Part shown: piece after piece, positions 1 to 10,578 of the stretch
Numbering within the stretch: the first letter of the stretch is position 1
How the letters are laid out: each line of letters starts with the position of its first letter
Source: Streptomyces violaceusniger
GTDB lineage: Bacteria > Actinomycetota > Actinomycetes > Streptomycetales > Streptomycetaceae
Assembly: GCA_005405945.1 (NCBI GenBank)
Contig: BJHW01000001.1
Coordinates: 2,728,001-2,792,000 of the forward strand
Direction of reading: 5' to 3'
Length of the DNA: 64,000 nucleotides
Translations under genes and position numbers: made by a program
The notes under the pieces: generated by a model
Told to the model about the DNA's origin: nothing
Database searches by the model: none
Seen by the model: the letters and a program-made list of their open reading frames with translations, nothing else

Positions 1-1052
1 TGGCGCACCGGTGCCAGCTCCTCCACCAACTGCTCGAACGGCACCTCCTGGTGATCCAGCGCACCGAGGGACGCGCGGCGCACCCGTCCCAGCACCTCGG
101 CGAAGTCCGGGTCGCCGGACAGATCGGTACGTAGCACAAGGGTGTTGACGAACAAACCGACCAGATCCTCCACCGCCGCATCCGTACGCCCCGCGACAGG
201 ACTGCCCAGGGGAATGTCCTCCCCGCACCGAGCTTCGACAGCAACACGGCGACCGCGGCCTGCCACACCATGAACATCGTCACGCCCTCGGCGCGCGCCA
301 GCTCCGCGAGCCGGTCGTGGAGTTCGGCGGGCACGTCGATGACGGCCCAGCCGCCGCGGCGGCTGGGGACGGCAGGACGGGGCCGGTCGAGCGGCAGCGT
401 GATCTCTTCGGGTGCGCCGTCGAGCTCGGCGCGCCAGTGGGCCAGTTGGTCCGTGAGGAGGGCGGTCGGGTCGTCCGGGTCGCCGAGCAGCCGCTGCTGC
501 CACAGCGCATAGTCCGCGTACTGCACCGCCAGCGGCGCCCACTCCGGTGCCTGACCGGCGCACCGCGCCGCATACGCCTCCGACAGATCCCGCCACAGCG
601 GCCCCATCGACCAGCCGTCACCGGCGATGTGATGCACCACCAGCACCAGCACCCAGGTATCGGGGTCGGGCCTGAGCAGCGTCACCTTCAGCGGGAGTTC
701 CGCCGCCAGGTCGAAGACGTGCCCGGAGATCTGCTCGATGTGCTGCTCCAGCTCCGCAGCGGTCACGGGGATCACCGGCAGCTCGACGACCGCCTCCCAG
801 GCGGGCACGATCTCCTGGTACGGCTCGCCGTCCTCCTGCGAGTACCGGGTCCGCAACGTCTCGTGCCGCGCCAGCACATCCTGCACGGCGGCCCGCAGCG
901 CTTCGGTGTCGAGGCGGCCTGACAGGCGCAGCACCAGCGGAATGTTGTACAGGGCGCTGGCGCCCTCCAGCCGGTCCACGAACCACAGCCGACGCTGCGC
1001 GTACGACAACGGCAACCGCCCCGGACGCACCCCAGCCGTGACAGCAGGCCGC
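1..1052 (-). repeat. C4 domain, near-copy of C3 (about 1895-2960)
   Basis: The partial C4 domain and PCP3 before it (1-1280) closely match C3 and PCP2 (about 1895-3186), with long identical stretches such as those around 2340-2540 and 400-620. This marks a tandem duplication of a PCP-C unit. The left limit is the window edge. The run of C at 222 is one base shorter here than in the partner copy, giving a frameshift. Confidence 0.75.
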
Positions 1053-4000
1053 GACGGCAGTCCCTCCACTTCCGCCAGCCGCGCCGCCAGCCCCGCCACC
1101 GTCGGCGCCTCGAAGAGCTCGCGGACGGGAAGTTCGACACCGAGCACGGCGCGGACGCGGCTGACCAGGCGAACCGCCTGGAGCGAGTGCCCGCCGAGCG
1201 CGAAGAAGTCGTCGTCGACACCGACCCGCGGCACCCCCAGCACCTGCGCGAACACCGAGCACAGCAACTCCTCGCGCAGGCTCTCACGGCGCTGGGCGGG
1301 TGTGCCGGCCGTGGTGTCGCCAGGGGGAACCTCTGCGGGGTCGAGCACGTGCAACCGGCCCTCGCGGTCCCATCGCGCACGGGTACCGGTGGCCCGCATG
1401 GGAGTGTTGCCATCCATGAACGGGCAGGGCACGCTCGCGCCCTCGGCGTCGCCTCCGGTCACGTACAGCTCACCGGCGACACCCGGCGCCACGGGGTCGA
1501 GTTGCGCGTCGAGGACGTAGACACGGGCGTCCGGGCCCGCGACGTGCGCCTGCTGACGGGACCAGTCCTCCAGGACGCGCCGCCGCTCGGCCGAGTCGAG
1601 GATGTCGACGGCCCGCACGGAGCGGCCGGGGCGGCCGCCACGTCGTCGAGCACGCGCAGCAGGCGTGTGACGAGGGTTTCGGCGGTGTCGTGGTCGAAGA
1701 GGTCGGCGGCGTAGATCAGAGCGCCGTCCATGCCGGTGGGGCGGCCCTCGTCGTCGAATTGCTCCGCAACCTGAAGGTCGAGGTCGAACTTGGCGTCGCG
1801 GGTCCCGTACAGCAGGGGTTCGACGTCCGTGCCGACCAGCTCGGGCATGGTGAGCGGGGTGGACTGCACTTCCAGGACGAACTGGAAGAGGGGGTGGCGG
1901 GCCAGGGAGCGGACCGGGGCCAGTTCCTCCACGAGCCGTTCGAACGGCACCTCCTGGTGCTCCAGCGCCCCCAGCGCCGACACCCGCACCCGCCCCAGCA
2001 CCTCGGCGAACGACGGATCACCGGACAAGTCGGTACGCAACACCAGGGTGTTGACGAAGAAACCGACCAGATCCTCCACCGCCGCATCCGTACGCCCCGC
2101 AACCGGACTCCCCAGGGGAATGTCCTCCCCCGCACCGAGCTTCGACAGCAACACGGCGACCGCGGCCTGCCACACCATGAACATCGTCACACCCTCGGCC
2201 CGCGCCAACTCAGCAAGCCGCTCGTGCAATTCGGCCGGCACGCGCACGGGCACCCAGCCGCCGTCATGGCTCTCGACAGTAGGACGGGGCCGGTCGAGCG
2301 GAAGGGTGAGTTCCTCCGGTGCGCCGTCGAGCTCGGCGCGCCAGTGAGCCAGTTGGTCCGTGAGGAGGGCGGTCGGATCGTCCGGGTCGCCGAGCAGCCG
2401 CTGCTGCCACAGCGCATAGTCCGCGTACTGCACCGCCAGCGGTGCCCACTCCGGTGCCTGACCGGCGCACCGCGCCGCATACGCCTCCGACAGATCCCGC
2501 CACAGCGGCCCCATCGACCAGCCGTCACCGGCGATGTGATGCACCACCAGCACCAGAACGGAGGAGTCCGAGCCAGTCGTGAACACTGTCGCCTTCAACG
2601 GGAGTTCCGCCGCCAGGTCGAAGACGTGCCCGGCGGCCTCCTCGATCCGCTGCTCCAGCTCCCCCGTGGCCACGGGGATCACCGGCAGCCCCACCACGGC
2701 CTCGGACGCGGGCAGGATCTCCTGGTACGGCTCGCCGTCCTCCTGCGGGTACCGGGTCCGCAACGTCTCGTGCCGCGCCAGCACATCCTGCACGGCGGCC
2801 CGCAGCGCTTCGGTGTCGAGGCGGCCTGACAGGCGCAGCACCAGCGGAATGTTGTACAGGGCGCTGGCGCCCTCCAGCCGGTCCACGAACCACAGCCGAC
2901 GCTGCGCGTACGACAACGGCAACCGCCCCGGACGCACCCCAGCCGTGACAGCAGGCCGCACCGAAGCCGTGCCATCCTCCGCGATCACCGCCGCCAGACC
3001 CGCCACGGTGGGGTTCTCAAAGACCGCGTGGACGGGGATCTCTGCACCCAGCACCGCGCGGACACGGCTGACCAGCCGCACGGCGAGCAGCGAATGCCCA
3101 CCGAGCGCGAAGAAGTCGTCGTCGACACCGACCCGCGGCACATCCAGCACCTGCGCGAACACCGAGCACAGCAACTCCTCGCGCAGACCGGTGAGGCGGG
3201 TGCCGGCTCTGACGGTGTGGTCCGGCGCGGGCAGGGCTGCACGGTTGAGTTTGCCGTTGACGGTCAGCGGCAGCGACCGCAGCAGGACGAAGGCGGACGG
3301 CACCATGTGGGCGGGCAGTTGCGACGCGAGGTGCGCGCGCAGCATGGATCCGAGGCCCTCGTCGTCGGGCCCGGCGGGCACGACGTAGGCGACGAGCCGT
3401 TTGTCGCCGGGGGTGTCCTCGCGGGCGACGACCGCGGCTTGTGCGACCGCCTCGTGTGCGGTGAGCCGGGCCTCGATCTCGCCTGGTTCGATTCGGAAGC
3501 CGCGGATCTTCACCTGGTCGTCGGTGCGCCCGACGTACAGCAGGCGGCCATCGTCGGTCCAGCGGACGGTGTCGCCGGTGCGGTACATCCTTGTGCCGAG
3601 AGGACCGAACGGATCCGCGACGAAGCGTTCGGCGGTGAGGGGGAAGCGGTCGTGGTAGCCGCGGGCGACACCGGTTCCGGCGACGTACAGGTCGCCGTCG
3701 ACGCCGGGCGGGACGGGGTGCAGGCGCGCGTCGAGGGCATACAGGCGGACTCCTGGCAGCGGGCGGCCGATGGTGGGATCGTCGCCGGGGCGGAGCGGGC
3801 CGTCGGCAGCGGCGATGACGGTGATCTCCGTCGGTCCATAGGCATTGCCGAACCAGTGGTCGGCTCCCCAGCGGTCGACGAGTGCGGAGCCCAGGGCCTC
3901 ACCGGCGACGTACAGGGTCCGCACGGAGGCGAGCCCGTGTGCGTCGACCATGCCGAGGACGGTGGGCGGGAGTTGCATGTGCGTGACCGCGTGCCGGGCG

Positions 4001-7000
4001 ACCAAGTCCTCCAGGCCGGCGCCGGGCAGCAGGTCTTCGGCGGGTGCGACGACGAGGCAGGCCCCGGCGGCGAACGCCGTCATGATCTCCCAGGTGGCGA
4101 CGTCGAAGCCGATCGAGGCGAACTGGAGCAACCGGCCGTCGGCCTCCAGGTCCGGCCACCGATGGGCCAGCAGGTTGACCGCGCCGGCGTGCGGGACGAC
4201 GACGCCCTTTGGGGTGCCGGTGGAGCCGGAGGTGTAGATGACGTAGGCCGGGTGGTCGGGGTGCAGGGGGGCGGTCCGGTCGTCCTGGGTGAGGGGCTGG
4301 GCGGGGCATGCGGCGACGGCGGAGCGGACGGCCGGGTCGTCGACGACGATGGACCGCGCCTCGTGCGGGAGGGTCCGGGCGGCGATCTTCGCGGTGGTGA
4401 GTACGGCCACCGGGCCGGCGTCGGCGAGCAGGTGGGCGATGCGTTCGGTCGGCTGGTCGGGGTCGATGGGCACGTAGGCGCCGCCCGCCTTCACGACGGC
4501 GAGGAGCCCGGTGATCAGGTCGGGTGAGCGGTCCATGAGGAGGCCGACGCGCGCCTCGGGGCCGACGCCGTGGTCGATCAGGTGGTGAGCCAGCTGGTTG
4601 GCGCGCTGCTCCAGCCGGGCGTAGGTCAGGGTTTCCGTGCCGAAGACGAGGGCGTCGGCGTCGGGGGTTGCGGCGGCCCGGTCGGCGAACAGGTCGGCGA
4701 GAGTGGGGGCCAGGAGTGGGTGGACGGTGCCGTTCCAGTCGTTGAGGATGCGGTGCCGTTCGTCGGCCGGCAGGACGTCGATGTCGTCCAGCGTGGTGTC
4801 CGGGGCCTGTGCGAGGGCGGTCACCACGTGGTCGGTGGTGGCCGTGAGCAGCCGGGTGACGAGGTCGGGGTCGATCGCGGCGGCGGTCTGGACGACGAAC
4901 GCGAATCCCTGGCCGTCGTCGTCGATGGAGACGAGCAGCGGGTAGTTGGTGCGCTCGCGGAAGGCGAGGACGTCGGCGCCCGCGGGGCGGATCTCCTCGG
5001 GGTCGTCGATGAAGTTGTGCCGGTAGTTGAGGACCGCGGTGAACAGCGGGGCCGGTGCGCGGACGCCGCTGGCGCGCTGGGCGGCGGCGAGCGAGGCGTG
5101 CTCGTGCTCCATGAGCCCGGCGAGCTGTGCGCGCATGGCGCGTACCGCGTCGGCCACGCCGGTGCCGACGGTGCGGGCCCGCACGGGCAGGGTGTTGATG
5201 AACATGCCGGGCACCCGGTCGGCGCCGCTGCCAGCCTGCATGCGGCCGAGGAGCAGGGTGCCGAAGACGACGTCGTCGCGTCCGGAGACGGTGGCGAGGA
5301 CACGGGACCAGACGACGTGCAGGATCGTCGCGGGGCTGGCCCCGGCGCGGCGGGCCTGCTCGCGCAGCCGCGCGGCGACGAGCGGGTCCAGCAGGGTGCG
5401 GTGTTCGGTGACGTCGTGGCCGTCGCCGCGCACCTCCAGCACGCCGAAGGGCGCCGTCGGCTCGGTGACGTCGCCGAGGAGGCGGGCGAAGTGGGCCTCG
5501 TGCTCCTCCTCGGGCACGCCCAGCAGGGCCTGGCCGACGAAGGTGCGGTACGGCAGGGGGGCCGGCAGGTCGTCGCCGTGTCCGCCGTGGATGGCGGTGG
5601 CTTCCCGCAGGACGAGTTCCAGGGTGGTGTGGTCCTGGGTGACGTGGTGCATGCGTACGACGAGCAGCCACCGGCCGGTCCCGGGTTCGGCGGCGATCCG
5701 GGCGTCCATCAGCGGGGCGCGCCGCAGGTCCATGGGCTCGTCGCTGCGGGTGAGCAGCAGCTCGACCACGTCGGCGTCGTCGGCGTACGCGTCCGGGCCG
5801 AGGGTGATCTCGGTGACGGGCAGCTCGGCATGCCGGTGCACGACCTGCACGGGGTGCGGCAGCCCCTCCCAGGCGAGAGCTGTGCGCAGCACTTCGTGCC
5901 GGTCGATGACCCCGGGCCAGGCCGCGAGGAAGGAGTCGAGCAGGGTGCGGGTGTCGAAGCGCATGACGTACCGCACGACGTACGGGTCGTCGGTGCCGTC
6001 GTTGCCCTCGGTGTGCAGCCGGTGGTGGAAGAACAGACCCTCCTGGAGCGGGCCGAGGCGGTAGACGTCGGCGACGTTGGCCGTGCCGCCGGGGACCGCC
6101 TCGGTGACGGTGCGCAGCTCGTCCTCGGTGAGACCGGCCAGCGGCACCATGTCGGGGGTGATGCGGGTGACGCCGGGCGGAACGGTTCCTTCGGGCACTT
6201 CGACGGGCTCGCGGCCGGCGACGGCGGCGAGCCGGGCCGGCGTCGGCGTGGTGAACAGGGTTTGCATGTCGACCCACACGCCCTGGGCGCGCAGCTGCTC
6301 CACGAGCTGGACAGCGAGCAGGGAGTGGCCGCCGAGGGCGAAGAAGTCGTCGTCGACGCCGACCTGCGGCACGCCCAGGACCTGCGCGAAGACTGCGCAC
6401 AGAAGTTCTTCGCGCACGGTGGCGGGGCCGCGGCCGGTGCTCACGTCCGAGGGGTGCCCGGGTGCGGGCAGGGCGGCGCGGTCGAGCTTGCCGTTCACCG
6501 TGAGCGGCAGCCGCTCCAGGGGGACGACGACGGCGGGCACCATGTGGCCGGGCAACAGGTCCGCGGCGAAGTCGCGCAGGAGGCGGGCCAGCGCCACGCC
6601 CGTCTCCCCGACGGCGTCGGCCGGGCGGCGGGGCACGACGTAGGCAGTAAGGCGCTGGTCGCCGGGGGTGTCCTCACGGACCACGACCGCGGCCTGCGCG
6701 ACCCGCCCGTGGGTGAGCAGGGCGGCCTCGACCTCGCCGGGCTCGACGCGGAAGCCGCGCAGCTGCACCTGGTCGTCGCTGCGCCGCAGGTACTCAAGGT
6801 CGCCGTCGGCGGTCCACCGGGCGATGTCGCCCGTGCGGTACATGCGGGCGCCGTCCGCCTCGAAGGGGCAGGCGACGAACCGTCCGGCGGTCAGGCCGGG
6901 CCGGCGCAGGTAGCCGCGCGCCACCCCGGAGCCGGTGACGTACATCTCGCCCGGCACGCCGGGGGGCACGGGGCTCAGGAAGGCGTCGAGGACGTGGACG

Positions 7001-9414
7001 CGGGTGTTGTCGAGGGGGCGGCCGATGGCGCTCGCGCCGTGCGGGCGGCGGGCCGTGCCCGCGTCGAGGGAGAGGTGGGTGACGTGCACCGTGGTCTCGG
7101 TGATGCCGTACATGTTGACCAGCAGCGGCGCGTCCGTGCCGTGCCGGGTGTACCAGTCGCTCAGCCGCGCGGTGTCCAGGGCCTCACCGCCGAAGACCAC
7201 GAGCCGCAGATGCGCGCCGAGGCCGGCCTCGGGCTCCTGGGCGTCGGCGTGCGCGAGCTGGTAGAAGGCGGACGGGGTCTGGCTGAGGACGGTGACGCGT
7301 TCGCGGACGAGCAGGCGCAGGAAGTCCCCCGGGGAGCGGGACGTGTCGTGGTCGACGACGACGAGCCGGCCGCCGGTCAACAGCGCGCCCCATACCTCCC
7401 ACACCGAGAAGTCGAACGCGTAGGAGTGGAACCACGTCCACACGTCGCCGCCGTCGAACCCGTACCTCGCGGCGGCGGCTCGCAGCAGCGCGGTGACGTG
7501 GCTGTGGCCGATCACGACGCCCTTCGGGGTGCCGGTCGAGCCGGAGGTGTGGATGACGTAGGCGGGATGCGCCGGCAGCAGCGGGGCGGTGCGCTCGTGC
7601 TGGGCGAGCGGGCCGGCGGCACGGGCGGCGACTGCGGCACAGACGGCGGGATCGTCGAGCAGGACGCGGGGCACAGCGGTGTCGTCGCCGAGGCCGGCGG
7701 CGATGTCGGCGGTGGTGAGCAGGAGGACGGGGGCCGACGCGGTGAGGGTGGCCCTGATGCGGGCCGCCGGGTACTCGGGATCGATCGGCAGATAGGCGCC
7801 GCCCGCCTTCATGACCGCCAGCAGCGCGGTGACGAGTTCGGGGGTGCGGCCCATGATGACAGCGACCCGCGTCTCGGGTCCCACGCCGTGGTCGATCAGG
7901 TGCCGGGCGAGCCGGTTGGAGTCCGCGTCCAGCTGCGCATAGGTCAGCCGCGCGGTGTCCGCGGACACGGCCACGGCATCGGGACGGGCCGCGGCCTGTG
8001 CGGCAAACAGCTCCGGCACGGTCGCACCAGGCCGGGCGAGCGCAGTGTCGTTGACGTCGGCGAGCAGCCGCCGCTCGCTCTCGTCAAGGACGTCGATGGC
8101 GTGCACCGGGGTACCGGGCTCGGCAGCGACGGTGTGCAGAACCCGCAGCATGCGGGCGGCGATACGCTCGACGGTGGCACGGTCGAACAAGTCGGCGGCG
8201 TAGAGGATCTCGACGTCCTGCCCGGCGGGCCGCCCCGCGTCGTCGAACCGTTCCGAGACCTGGAAGTCCAGGTCAAACTTGGCCAGCGGCACCTCGGCGA
8301 TGTGGGCGGTGGCCGTCAGGCCGGGCAGGGACACGGCGGCGTCGGCGGTGTTGTGCAGGGTGAGGTTGACCTGGAAGAGGGGGTGGCGGGCCACGGAGCG
8401 GACCGGGGCCAGCTCCTCCACGAGCCGTTCGAAGGGCACGTCCTGGTGCTGGAGGGCGTCCACGGTGGCGCGCCCCACTCGGTCCAGGACGTCGGTGAAG
8501 GCGGGGTCGCCGGTCAGGTCGGTGCGCAGCACCAGCGTGTTGACGAAGAAGCCGACGAGGTCGTCCAGGTCCTCCTCGTTGCGTCCGGCGACCGGGCTGC
8601 CGATGGGGATGTCCTCCCCGGCACCGAGCTTCGACAGCAGGACGGCGATGGCGGCGTGCCACACCGTGAAGGGGGTGACGCCGTGCCGGACGGCCAGGTC
8701 GGCGAGCCGGGCGTGAAGTTCGGCGGGCACCTCGAAGCGCACGATCCCGCCGTCGTGCCCGGCGGTCGCGGGCCGGGGCCGGTCGATGGGCAGGGTGAGT
8801 TCCTCGGGTGCGCCGGCCAGCGCGTCGCGCCAGTGAGCGAGTTGCGTGGCGAGCACGCTGCCGGGGTCGGCGGTGTCGCCGAGCAGTTCCCGCTGCCACA
8901 GCGTGTAGTCGGCGTACTGCACCGGCAGCGGCGCCCACTCCGGCTCGCGCCCGGCGCCGCGTGCCGTGTAGGCGTCGGACACATCGCGGCACAGCGGGGC
9001 CACCGACCAGCCGTCGGCGGCGATGTGGTGCACCACGAGCACGAGGACCGACTCGCGGTCGGTGACGGTCAGCAGCCGGGCGTGGAAGGGGATGTCGGTC
9101 GCCAGGTCGAACACGTGCCGGGTGGTGCGGGCGATCTCGTCCTCCAGTCCGGCCGGGTCGACAGCGGTGACCGTCAGCGGATCGCCGAGGCCGGCCACGG
9201 GCACGATCTCCTGCACGGGTTCGCCGTCGGCCTGCGCGAAGCGGGTGCGCAGGCTCTCGTGCCGGGTGAGGACGTCCGTCAGCGCCGCCCGCAGCGCGGC
9301 CACGTCGAGCCGACCGGACAACCGCAGGACCAGCGGGATGTTGTACAGGGCGCTCGGGCCCTCCAGCCGGTCCAGGAACCACAGCCGGCGCTGCGCGTAC
9401 GACGCAGGAATCAC
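1..9414 (-). CDS. Multimodular NRPS, 3' end beyond window, frameshifted
   Basis: Non-ribosomal peptide synthetase, cytosolic, reading leftward off the window. I choose the GTG at 9414 because AGAGGAG lies just upstream and the condensation domain starts at once. Order by approximate residue: C1 1-440 (HHIAADG), A1 470-960, PCP1 Ser near 1028, C2 1105-1520 (HHVTQDH), A2 1555-2060, PCP2 Ser near 2106, C3 2155-2595 (HHIAGDG), a roughly 85-residue adenylation remnant, PCP3, and C4 cut by the edge. A1 specificity residues read approximately DFWSVGMVH, threonine-like; A2 reads roughly DVTQYAAVI, which I cannot assign. The frame breaks near 1619 and near 222, each by loss of one G/C, and homology continues across both. 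There is no loading domain, so C1 probably takes an acyl or peptidyl chain from another protein. No epimerase or thioesterase domain is visible. Confidence 0.93.
1085..2950 (-). other. NRPS module 3: C3, adenylation remnant, PCP3
   Basis: C3 (2950-1620) and PCP3 (GGHSL near 1190) are intact, but between them only about 250 bases of an adenylation domain survive (about 1330-1580). What remains matches the stretch before core A6 ([21 protein letters not shown]) and a decayed A7 (MRATGT where YRTGD is expected). Cores A1 to A5, including the TSGSTG phosphate loop and the substrate pocket, and A8 to A10 are missing. The module cannot activate an amino acid itself; it could be skipped, loaded in trans or dead. 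Confidence 0.8.
2990..6090 (-). other. NRPS module 2: C2-A2-PCP2
   Basis: C2 differs from C1 and C3: it begins with a [15 protein letters not shown] motif and has HHVTQDH near 5650, a pattern seen in D-Cys-L or dual-type condensation domains, although no epimerase domain precedes it. A2 has [11 protein letters not shown] near 4230, YRTGD near 3580, RGFRIEPGE near 3490 and NGKLNR near 3255, so it looks complete. PCP2 has GGHSL near 3095. Substrate not assigned. Confidence 0.75.
6240..9414 (-). other. NRPS module 1: C1-A1-PCP1
   Basis: C1 has HHIAADG near 9030. A1 carries [10 protein letters not shown] near 7535, a YRTGD motif near 6835, RGFRVEPGE near 6750 and NGKLDR near 6490. PCP1 has the GGHSL phosphopantetheine site near 6325. 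Pocket residues resemble threonine-activating domains, with Ser where Thr codes usually have Asn; this is a family-level inference. Confidence 0.8.
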
Positions 9415-9845
9415 GTGTACTCCTCTGTGCAGGCGCATCCGTTGAAGGACGCAGAACGGGCGTCCGGGCGGAACGGGAAACGCTGCTCGGTCCGGTCCGC
9501 GACGGCTGGGCCGTGCGGCCCGGCTGGCGTGTCAGGCTCCACGCCGACGGTAGTGATGGTGCGGGGGCCCGCGGGCGGTGGCATCGGTAGGAGCCACAGT
9601 TACACCTGGACCGCCGGCCACGCCGACGCGCACGTCACGGGCGCGGCCGCGGTTCCGGCAGGGCCGTGACCGTAACGGCGGGGGCTCGCGGATGCCACCG
9701 CGGCCGGGGCCGCCGAATCATCGTGTACGGAAAGGCCAAGGCGCCGGACGCTGGTCGCCCAGCCCCCGGGTGGCCCGTGCCGGCGTCACGGCTGACGATG
9801 CGAAGCGCCCCGGATGCGCGGCGCCCTCCTTAACGAGACGTATCA
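9415..9845. other. Non-coding region upstream of the NRPS
   Basis: About 430 bases without a gene I can support. It must hold the NRPS promoter (leftward) and includes a CAGTTAC motif at 9593-9606. Open frames here have no homology that I recognise. Confidence 0.6.
9593..9606 (-). promoter_or_regulatory. CAGTTAC motif upstream of the NRPS
   Basis: GCCACAGTTACACC lies about 180 bases before the NRPS start. It is the weakest member of a motif (core CCGCAGTTACG) also found at 17003, 60275, 61745 and 63143. Operator role is inference. Confidence 0.35.
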
Positions 9846-10209
9846 CCGGTCGCGCGCCTCATCGGGCGTGGATCTGGGGCGGGGCGGCCGGTCTGCTGAT
9901 CCGGCTGCTCGGCGCGCTGCCGGGCAGCACCGGTCTCGCCCTCGAGCTGAGCAGCGCTGCCTGCGAGGAGGCCCGGCAGGCCGAGCGGCGGGCGGGCCTG
10001 GCGGACCGGCTGGACGTGGTGCACCGTTCCATCGAGTCGGCCGCTGACGACCCGTCTCCTGTGCGGGACGCGAATGTGGTGCACGTCGGCTTCGTACTGC
10101 ACGACGTTGTGAGTCTGCCCGACATCCTCGCCAGCGTGTCTGCCGGGCCTCCGAATGCGGTGCCTTACGTGCCGAATGAGCGAGAGCGGGCCTTCAGCTA
10201 TCTGCGTGC
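9846..10209 (+). pseudogene. SAM-dependent methyltransferase relic
   Basis: Fragments of a small-molecule methyltransferase survive in two frames: the SAM motif I stretch (VDLGRGG) in one frame near 9870, then ALELSSAACEEARQAE, ADDPSPVRDANVVHVGF and PYVPNERERAFS in another. The order matches family members, but there is no plausible start, motif I has lost bases, and a segment is missing between about 10130 and 10155. It points rightward, opposite to the flanking genes. I regard it as dead. The substrate is unknown. Confidence 0.55.
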
Positions 10210-10215
10210 AGCAAT

Positions 10216-10578
10216 CGAGAGCCGGCCCGGTCGGCTCCGCCCGACTTCACGTACCAGCACCTGCCGAACGCCCACTCACCGCGCTCGGCCATCGGCCGGG
10301 CCCGCGGGGCCGGCACGTTCCACACCGCTCCCCCGCCGGGCTTCGTGCCCGTCGGCCCGGACTTCACCTGCGCGTACGCACTGGACGTCGTCCGCGACCT
10401 CAACGGCGCGGGCCTGTTGCGCTTCGCTTCCTGCTTCGCCATCTTCGACACCACCCCGCACCGGCTGTCGCGCTCGCTGGGCCGCAGCGACGAGCAGTTT
10501 CTGCGCCGTCGCGCGGTGAACGAGCGGATCGATTTCTTCGGCAACACGGATCCGGGCACCGGCCGTTCCGTCGTGCCG
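10216..10578 (+). pseudogene. LnmK-like acyltransferase/decarboxylase relic
   Basis: The frame reads PDFTYQHLP, then AGTFHTAPPPGF, then LDVVRDLNGAGLLRFAS and a late IDFFGNTDPGTG. This resembles the second half of LnmK-type proteins, double-hotdog enzymes that load and decarboxylate methylmalonyl-CoA on a carrier protein in polyketide beta-branching. It lacks the whole N-terminal half and a start codon (an in-frame stop lies at 10177), and runs into the convergent amidinotransferase end at 10579. The family call is from memory of motif order and is moderate; a non-functional remnant is the safer statement. Confidence 0.45.

Noticed and set aside
4570..9669. 1,699-codon open frame on the + strand opposite the NRPS
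   Set aside because: High-GC codon bias opens the opposite strand; the translation is low-complexity Gly/Val/Arg and has no family features, whereas the - strand is a textbook NRPS.
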